Assembly: GCF_902635505.1 (NCBI RefSeq)
Contig: NC_045426.1
Coordinates: 671,307,087-671,371,086, forward strand
Length of the DNA stretch: 64,000 nt
Reading direction: 5' to 3'
Origin: Sarcophilus harrisii
Taxonomy: Eukaryota > Chordata > Mammalia > Dasyuromorphia > Dasyuridae
Both the position numbers and the translations under genes were made by a program. Each line of letters starts with the position of its first letter. Positions within the stretch are counted from its first letter, which is position 1. Positions 13,801 through 24,276 of this stretch are shown here, one piece after another. Under the pieces are notes generated by a model. That model saw only the letters and a list, made by a program, of their open reading frames with translations. It had not been told where the DNA came from and did not search any database.

Positions 13801-16800
13801 ACAGGGCTAAAGAAATGGGAATTAATATTATCTCCTACCTGTCAAGCAACATGATTCCCTAAACACTTTCTTATCTTCACTAGAGTTGACCTTTTCACCA
13901 TCTCCCTGTGATTTTAGCCTCTCAGTTTCATCAACACTTAAGGCTTCCCCATTCCATAGAGAGACAGTATGGTAGACAGAGAAACTCGTTGGGTCTTGAA
14001 ATTTTTTATTTATTTTTTTATTTTGGGGAAAATCTTAAAATTTGAGGAAGGTGCGCCCACTCACTCTAAACTGTAGGGATGAAGAAGGGCACAGGTCTGA
14101 CCTTCAGTATGCCTTTAAGTTAAAATAAAAACTTCTCTGTTTAGTATTTGAATTGAGATTTGGGATTGGCAGATCCTGTCACATGAACTGGAAGTCTCTT
14201 CACTGCGTAAGACCTCAGTTTGTACACTTATCAAATAAAGAGCGTCACAGGGGTTGAATCCCCAAGATTCCTTTCAACTCAAAAACTTTATGTGGGTTAG
14301 CCTGTTGCTTATTCACAGAACCTGCACCTCCAAATTGATATTGTGGAAAGAACAATGGCTCTAGAATCAGAGGATTTGGGACCTCTGATCTCTCAGACTA
14401 ATATAGGACCTTGAACACTCACACAATCGCTCTTTGTCTCATTTCTCCATATCTATAAAATGAAGGGATAGAACTAGATGGCCTCTGAGGTCCCTTCCAG
14501 TTATAGATCTCAGATTCCTGTGGCCCTCAAAGTCCCCAAAGGCCCCTTGGGTCACTTTCATGGTTACTCAGGGTACAAATTCCTAAGGTCCACCTTTCAG
14601 CTTCTTTAGGCCTGAAGCCAAATTTGGGGTTTTCTTGGCAGAAATACTAGAGTGGTTTGCCATTTCCTTCTTCAGATCACTTTACAGATGGAGAAACCTA
14701 AGGCACATGGGGGAAGTGATTGACCCAAGGTCATACAACAAATAAGTGTCTGAGGCCACATCTGTCTTCCTGACTTCAGGCATGGTGCTCTGTTCACTGT
14801 GCCATCCAGTTGCCTTGAAGCCAAATAGCAGTTGTTTAAAACGAAAGCTACAGGAAGCTTTGTGCTTTCTATAGGATACTTACCTGGCAGGATGCGGTGT
14901 TTGCCAAAACAGCAGAAGAGGCTTCCATGCAAAGCAGAACCATGACCCCATACAGAAACTGAGAGAGAAGACAGGAGAGAAAGCATGAAACATGCTCCAA
15001 GAAGGCAGGGGCAATGGAATGAGAATCAAGAGACCTGAATTCAAATCTTCGTCTCGCAATGTACATAAACCTGGGCAAAATAATTTCCTTTCAATGGGTT
15101 TTGGTCTCCTCATCTACAGATGAGAATAATGTTCCCTGTACTCTATAACCCATAAGAATTTTGCAGGGCAAGTACTAAATGCTATAAAAATTGAAGTGAT
15201 CAGTATTGAAACTTTTATTCCAAAAATCTTTTTTTTTTTTAAACTTTTTTTTCTTTGCAAGCAATTGGGATTAAGTAACTTGTCTAGGTTCACACAGCTA
15301 GTAAGTATTGTGTGTCTGAGACTGTATTTGAACTCAGGTCCTCCTGACTCTGGGGCCAATGCTTTATCCGCTGCACCATCTAGCTATCCCCAAAGTCTCT
15401 AAATTAATAAAAATAAAAAGGACTTCCAAATATGAGAAAAATTTAAATATATAATTATAGGATAACAAAAGAAATGGGATTCAGCTAGAATTTTAGTTAA
15501 AACTATTGTTATCATCTATAATAATACATAAATCATATTATACTTCTATAAGACTTAATGGTTTATAAAGCATTTCCCTAACAACTAGACTCTGAAAGAA
15601 GTATCACACTTTAAAATGTCCCCATTTTAAAGATGAGGACATTGGGCCTGAAGGAAAGTTATTTCTCCAAGATCACACAGCTAGTATAAATCAGAGTCAA
15701 GAATCAGTACTGTTTCTATTAGAATATTAGCTTCCTTGAAGGCAGGAATGTTTTCCCCCCCTTTTTGTCTTTGTAGCCCCAGAATGTCATATATTACAGG
15801 CTTAATAAACATTTGTTCAGCCAGACTGAATTAGATTTCTGCTAGTCCATAAGGAGAGGCTGTAATTTATTTGGGATTTAGGTAGAGGTATTTGCTTTTC
15901 TAGTTCATAGGAGAAGCAACTCAAATTGAGAATGGGAAGCATCCTATGCAGCAATTCATGTGATGACTAATATGGAAATATGTTTCAAATGATTGTACAT
16001 ATATAACTCATATCAGATTTCTGTCTTAGGGAGAGGGGAGATGAGGGAGAAAAAGATTAGAATGCAAAATCTTACAAAAATGAATATTGAAAATTATCTT
16101 TACATGTAATTGGAAAAATGAAATACTATTGAAATAAAAAAAAATGTGAAAAACATCCATGGATCTTAATTACTATAAGCTCAATGAAAGTCAGCAAAGC
16201 AACAGGCACAGACACAGGAGGTTCTACTGTACTTTGCCCTCATTAGTACACAGAATGTACTATGTCCAGTTGTGGGACTATACTTTAGGAAAGATACTGA
16301 AATAATGAGATTGATTCAGTATCTTTTATATTTGGTCTCATTTACATTTATTTGATTTTGTCCCGTAATTGCCCAAGTCATGATTCTTTGTCTCCGAACT
16401 TAATTCAGAAATTTAGTAGCCCTGTAATGAGTTAAGTTTAGAATTCAACTCTCCTGTTAATCACTGTTCTATTCTTGTGTTAAGGAAATCTGTTACCCTT
16501 GAAAGATAGAGGTGGACTCCAGGGAGTCTGTTCTAGTATCTTTATCCCACCGAACTATCGTTAAAGGCTGTCTGGTTTGTTATCCAAAAATGTCTGGTTT
16601 GCTATCTCTGTCCTTGTAGATGCAGCTGGACTCAAGCAATGAACATTTCTTAGTCACAGAAGAAAGAAGGAGGGGGTTATTGCTAGCCCTCATTCCCAAT
16701 TTTTATCCAATTATGTTTTCTTTCACCCAAAAAATCTAGTTAGCTTCCTCTTTTCTGTATTCCCTAAAACTATAAAAGAGAATTGTTCTCATCATTTGAG

Positions 16801-19800
16801 GTCTTAGTTTTGCTTGGGAAGCCAAGATCCTACTTCTTAGTGAATTCTTGCTTTAGTAATAAATTGGTCATGCTCAGAACTTTGTGTCACAATTTACCTT
16901 ACTTTGGCTATTACAATATTGTGATGCCAAAGTTTACCCAAAAGAAGGCAACCAAGATGAAAAGGAAACTGGAAACCATAGCATATGAGGGTGGATTGAA
17001 AGAATGGAGGACAGCCACCTCCCAAGTTCAAACTCTCATTACTTCTTACCTTGCTTTTTGCAATAGTCTCCTAATTGGTCTCCCTGCTCCAAGATATTTC
17101 CCTCTCCAATCCATCCTCCATCTAGCTGCCAAAGTGATAGTTGTGATAGTTCAAAAGCATACACCTGACCATATCACACATACCCTTACCAAAAACCTTC
17201 AGTGGCTCCCTATTGCCTCTCAAATCAAATGAAAAATTTCTATTTGTCATTTAAAGCTTTTCACAATTGAGCACCAACTCGCCTTTCCAACCTGTGTTAT
17301 TTGTATTTGGCTCTTCACTTCATCTTCCACATGTTGACCATTCAACATTGATCATTCCTAGAGTATACTTCCTTCTTACCCTCTCACAGCATTTTCTTAG
17401 AATTCTCTAAAGTCTTAGCTTCCTTTGATGCTCAAGCACCATGTTCATGAAGGCCTTCCCATAACTACTAGTACCTCCCCACCGACATTACCTTGTAACT
17501 TTTTAGTATCTATTCCTATGTATACATATTGACTCTCTGGTACAATATAAGCTCCTTCAGGGATCAAAGTTATATTTGAGCCGATAGAGAATTGTTGATG
17601 GTTAAACAGGAGGGAAGGAGGCAAACATGAGAATACACAATTTGGGGACAATGGCAGAAATTATAAGAGGCAGATGAGGAAAAACACCCTAGCATTGAGA
17701 GCTATCCTATAATAGAATGGGCTGTTTTAGAGGGGAATGGGTAGTCCGTGGGGGTGAATAAGAGTGCCTGGCCTAAAGTCAGGAAAATGCATCTTCCTGA
17801 GTTCAAATCTGGCCACAGATAACTTACAAGTTGTATGATCCTAGGCAAGTTACTTTGCTTCAGTTTTCTCATCTACAAAATGAGCTGGAGAAAGAAATGG
17901 CAAACCACTCCAGTATCTTTGCCAAGAAAATCCCAAATGGGGTCACCGAGAGTCAGATATATAACTGAAGCAATTTGATAACAAAACAAAAGCACTTATC
18001 ACTATCGCTGAAAATGTGTAAGCATAGGCTCCGTGGTTACTTTTCAGAGAAACCGTTAAGAGTATTTATGATACGTTTGGATCCCAGCAGAGAACTATGG
18101 AACTATCTCCTGCCTTATTCTGTATTTTTTTCCCTTGAGCAGAGTTGTGATTCCATAGTTCATCCAGAAGAAGGCAATCAAGATGAAAAGAGGACTGGAA
18201 ACCATAACATATGGAAGATAGCCACCTCCCAAGTTCAAAATCTTACTTCTTATCTTTCTTTTTGCAATAGTCTCCTAATTGGCCTCCCTGCCCCACGACT
18301 CTTCCCTCTTCAATAATTCCTCCATTTAGCTGCTAGTGATAATTCAAAAACATATACCTGACCATGTCATACATATTCCTGCCAAAAACCTTCATTGGCT
18401 CCCTATTACCTCTAGGATCAACTGACTACTTTGCAATTTAGGTTTGGTGAGTTGGGGGAGGAATACCGAATGCTTGTCCTTGACTTGGCCAGGGCCACAC
18501 AGCTTATATGGTAAGAACCACAACATTTGCCCAAGTCTTTTTGAAGTCAAGGTCAGCTTTTGGTCTCCATAGGCCAGGATAGATTTGGAGCTGCAAAGGA
18601 ATCTTGAGTGATCATCCAGTTCAATTTTCCTTATTTTACAAATAAGGAAACTGAGGTCACTCATCTTAGGGTATATAGCTAGTAAATGGCAGATGTAGCA
18701 TTTGAACGAACTTCTCGAAATTCAAGCCAACACTTCTCTACTGGGCTTAGTTGTCTCTGTGTTGACCATACCATCCCTCTCTCTTCATCTAAGGTGGAAA
18801 AAGATGTTCCATCAGAGTCTAGCTAGCATAATGAGCATTGGTCTCTTGGAACAGTCAAGTACCAGGTCCCCAACTACCCATCTGTGGGTTGACCAGGCAA
18901 ATCACTTTCTCTCTCAGGGTCTTGGTTTCCTTATCTGTAAAACTATAAAACAAACAAACTTGTGTCTTTGTGGAACATGGGTAGGGAAAAGTCTTTGTAT
19001 GTACACACTGAGATACTATCAGAAGACATAAATTTGTCCAATTGTTGTGGAAAACAATTTGGAATTATAATTTTTTTTTTAAATTCAGTAAACTGTTCAT
19101 CTGCTTTTGATCACCATGCCTCTGAGGAAGTCCAAAGCAGAAAATAAAAAGTGCCACAGGCATCAACATAATCACAGCAGCATTTGTGCAGTAAAAAAAT
19201 AGAACAAAGTAGATGCCCATCAATTGGAAAATGGCTGAACAAACTGTGACAAATGAATGTAACAGGATATTGTGTTTTAAGAAAAGACAAATAAGAAATT
19301 CCTCCTTTGAGACTATTGAGCAATGCTTGCAACGTGTAGAAAACATAACTTGGAAAAGGTTCACAATGGCTTTTGTTATTCAGTCACGTCTGATTTTTCA
19401 TGACCCCATTTGGCATTTTCTTTTTTTCCCCCCCAATAGTATTTTATTTTTCCAAATACATGCAAAGATAGTTTTCAACATTTATGTTTGCAAAACCTAG
19501 TGTTCCATTTAAGATTTTCCTGGCAGAGATACTGAAGTGGTTTGCCACTTTATATAAAAAAAGAGAATAGACTATAAATTCCTTGCTCTACCCTTGAGAG
19601 TAGAAATTACTTCATTTTTATTGTATGTAAATTACCCTCCCTCCCCCCACCTGGCACTGAGAGGATGCTTAAAAGAGCTTGTCAATTGAACACTCTAACA
19701 AGATACTAAGGCTTTTAGCAAGGAGATAAGGTAAGAGGCAGCTGCTCCTAGGATTTGACTCCGTAGTGAAAGGAAAAAAAAAGAATTGTTCCTAATCCGA

Positions 19801-22800
19801 AGGTACACTCACCATGCCTTGCCAGGGACCAGTGTTCCAGTGGGATACACCTACAGCCAGGCCCCCTGTAAGCAGCAGCAGTGGGGCTGTGATCACTACC
19901 AAACAGCCCAGAACCTCCAAGAAAGGATTGTCACAGAAATACTGATAGTTCCAGTGGGTTCTAAGAGCTGAGATCCCAGCCCAAGCCATGGCAGCTGCAG
20001 CTCCCTGAAACATAAGAGCCATATATCAGTCACTGGGGCAATAAACATTTATTAAGTGTCTACTATGTAACAAGTATTCATGCTAAGTACCTGGAATACA
20101 AAAAACACAAAAGAGATGGTCCCTGCCTCTAAGGAGCTTACAGTCTAAATGGGGAAGGCAACATGAAAACATCTATGTACAACAAAATGTAGACAGGTTA
20201 AGTTGGAAGTACTTAACAGAGAGAAAACATCTGAGATAAAAGGGAAGACTTTCTGTAGAAGATGGGATTTTAGCCGGAACTTAAAGGAAGGCGGAGATGA
20301 AGAAGGGGAGATTTCCAGGCATGAGAATAGGGAAAGGAAGGGAGGAAAGGAGGCTTTCTTGTCATGTCCATACTACATATATCTTCCCCTACAATGGAAA
20401 GTTCTTCTATGTTTATTTCTGGAGTTCTTGGAAAAGCTGCTCAGTTAGTTAAGAAAACACTTTTTGAACATTTGAGATGGAAAATGCCATCTGCATCCAG
20501 AGACAGAACTATGGAGACTGAATGTGGATCAAAGCATAGTATTTTCACCTTTTTGCTTGTTTTTTCTTTGCTTGTTTTTTTTCCCCTTTCTCATTGTTAA
20601 GGACAGGTCAATTCTCCGAGAACCTCCACAGCTGTGGATCATAATATCTGAAGGCGTTGCAGGAGAACCTTTGCTGACACAGGTGTTGTGGACTGGGAAT
20701 GAGATAAATTGGAGGCAGAGAGAAGAGGAGAGAGGTCAGAAAATGCAAAGGCCTCTCAGTCAGAGAGGTCAGAGAACAGCAACTGCCTCTCAGTCTCCTT
20801 GTATCGTCCTCTCACAAGAGGAGATCCATTCTGGGTTGGATCTCCAGCAGCCACTGTCAGGTGGCTCCCTGGTATTTCAACAGCTTTCCCGAGTCTTCCA
20901 ACATCATGGTTTTTTCCTTTTGTCTGATTTTTCTTATACAACATGACAAATATGGAAATATTTAAAAGAACTACCCGTATTTAACCTTTATCAGACTGCT
21001 TGCTGTCTTGAGGGAAGGTAAGAGAGGGAGAAAAATTTGAAACACAATGTCTTACAGAAATGAATGTTGAAAACTATCTTTACATATATTTGGAAAAATA
21101 AAATACTATGAAAAAATTTACCAAATACAAGTCTTCATGTTTATTACTAATGATATCAAAAAGAAAAATTACCCACTACAAAAAGCTTATATTATGAGGG
21201 GTGTGGGGGGTTTGATAGGATGGAAGTGGTATAGTGTGATACAGATGAGTAAGTTACAAGATAGAGGGTTGCAGGATTAGAGGGAAGTGGACAAAAAAAA
21301 AAAAAGAGGTCGACAAATGCCCTCAGATAACTGGAGGAAGGAGAACTCTCTTAGCTGTGGGCATTGGTGAAAGATGGTATTGACACTCCTAAAGCCCAAG
21401 CCTAATCATATTGTTACTGTTGTGTAAGAAGCTTCAGGGATTTCCCATTCTTTTAGGCTAAACCCCACAAATTCCCATTTGACCTTTATGGCCTTTTGGA
21501 ATCTGACTCCAGCTTTTCTCTTGGAATTGATTATACCTAACTTACCCTCATGCACTCTGTGCTCCAGTGGGAATAACAACACTGCATGTCCTATTTCCAT
21601 ACCTTTGCACTTATGAATTTGAGCCATTTAGAAATGAGGCCTTTATCAGAACCCTTGAATGTAAAAATGGTTTCCCAATTTATTGCTTCCTTTCCAGGCA
21701 GACTCTTGAAGGATGTAGTCTTGAAGGTTCTTTTAAGGGGTAGGTAAAATGGGGAGAGGATTCCTAGGATCAAGTACAACCTGTGTAAATAAGAGAACTT
21801 CTAAATTTAGCTCTCTATACCATTAATTTTTTAATATTTGATAAAGATGCACTGGCTCCAGCAGACAGGTTTGATAACCCACTGGAAGGGCAGTGTCCAG
21901 TGCGAGCAGCTCTACTATCTTTAGATAATCACCAGGTGATGTGGAGAGATCAAGAAAGTGGTGAATGGAAGGGACCATATAGGCTAACTGCTTGGGAAAG
22001 AGGGTTTGCTTGTATCTCTACAGATGGAGAAGGAATCAGATGGGTGCCAACGAGCCATATTCACCTTGTCCATTGGAGACAGAAAAAGAGAAAAACCTTG
22101 AAACAAAGGAGAAGACCTAAGAAACATCTGACACTGAAAAAGCATGGCTGATAATGAGGCTATTACAGAACTTCAAAACCAGCAGGAATAATTGGATTCC
22201 CTGAGACATGATAAGATTGTTGCAGGACTTGAAAACCATCAGGAATCACTGGATTCTCTGAGACATGACTGTTACAGAACTTCAAAACCTGCAGGAATCA
22301 TTGGATTCCCCGAGATGAAAAATTGTTGATAAGACTATTGCAGAACTTCAAAACTAGCAGGAATCATTGAATTCCCCAATACAAGATGAGATTATTACAG
22401 GACTTCAAAACTTGCAGGTATTATTGGATTCCCAGACACATGAAGTAATGGACAATAGATTCCTTTTGGACTATTTCTAGGAAATATGGACATTTATAAT
22501 TACTCATGTTGAGTAATGTCATTTGTTACATCACTATTAGCCTGTGTTACTACATGCTTGTGTAATTTATGTAATTATGTATAATACTTCCCATGTTGAT
22601 GGATTTATGTATGCCTGTTTCAAGTGAGACCTTTCAGAGACAGGCTAAAAACAAAAGAAAGTGGGAGATATTATGGGCCAGAACTCTGAACTTGAAACAA
22701 GGATTCTTACAAGGTACTAAGTGGAATTGGTGATACAATGGTTATCTAGTTTAGCATGGTGCTTAATAGTTCTCTAAGTTCAGTATGGTTGATTTAATCT

Positions 22801-24228
22801 TACAACAAATAATGGTTTCCTAGTGATATAATGATTGGTTTATACTCAATATAGAGCATATAAGCCAAGCTCTCAGAGCCAAGGAGAGAGATTCATTTCC
22901 ACCTTCAGTCAGGCTCCTGGGGGACCGAAGGCTCGGAGGAAGAGCTAGGGAAGACAAGCAGACTGGAGGCTGAATCACAAGCCCTTGGACTCCGATTCAT
23001 TCATCGTATCTTACACCACCTTGGTGGCAGGCTCTCCTCCTTAGCTTCTCCACAAAAACCAGGACTCTGGAAAGCCTCTAAGAAAACTAGCTGAAGCATG
23101 AGACATGGTTTTGAAAGAGACAATAAAGAATGTGGACTTTAACACCTGGTACTCTTGTGGCGATTACTGAACTGAAAAGAAGGCTGCTCCAAGACTTCCA
23201 GAAAATCTGAATGAGAACATTACGGAGAATGGCTGAATAAATTGTAGTATATAAATGTTGTGGAATATTACTGTCATATAAGAACCAATCAGCAGGATAA
23301 TTTCAGAGAGGCTTGGAGAGACTTACAGGAACTGATGCTAAGTGAAATAAGCAGAACTAGGATATCATTGTACATGGCTACAAAATTATATGATTATCAA
23401 TTCTGATAGATGTGGCTTTTTTCAACAATGAGATGATTCAGACCAGTTCCAATGTTGTGATGAAGAGAACCCTCTACACCCAGGGAGAGGACTGTCAGGA
23501 CAAAGTATGGATCACAACATAGCATTCACTCTTTTTGTTGTTTGCTTGCATTTCATTTTCTTTCTCATTTTTTCCTTTTTGATTGAATTTTTCATGTGCA
23601 GTAAAATAACTGTATAAATATGTATATATATATATATATATTTACCACATTTAACATATATTGGATTACTTGCCATCTAGGGAAGGGGGGAAATTGGAAG
23701 ACAAGGTTTTGCAAGGATCAGTATTGAAAAATTATCCATGCATATAATTTTGAAAATAAAAACGCTTTAATTAAAAAAAAGAAAGAAAAAAGTCTATGCC
23801 TGCTTTTTTCCAGGTATGAATGCCCATCTTCCCATGTATAATTTTGGGGTTCATTTCTGTATTTATTTATAAGCATGTTATCTTCCCCAAGCAGAATATA
23901 GGCTTTTTGACAGCAGGAGTCATTTTATGTTTGTATTTTTAGCTCCAACAGGACCTGGAGTGGTGCTTAATAAATGATTATTGATTAAGGAAGTGGCAGC
24001 TGAATTAAGTCTAGAAGGAAAAGATGAAGAAGATAAAGAGAGAGCTCATTCCAGGTACAGGGGATGACTTGCCCAGAAGAGCATGAAAGGCTCAGAGAGC
24101 AGCTGTGTTTCGTTTAGTCTGGCTGGAATATAGAATGTGAAGGAGGAAAAAAAAGGAAATCATGTGCAATTAACTGGAAAAGATAAGTTGGAACCATGCT
24201 GCAGAGGAGTCTGAATGCCAAACTAAGG

Positions 24229-24276
<48 letters not shown>

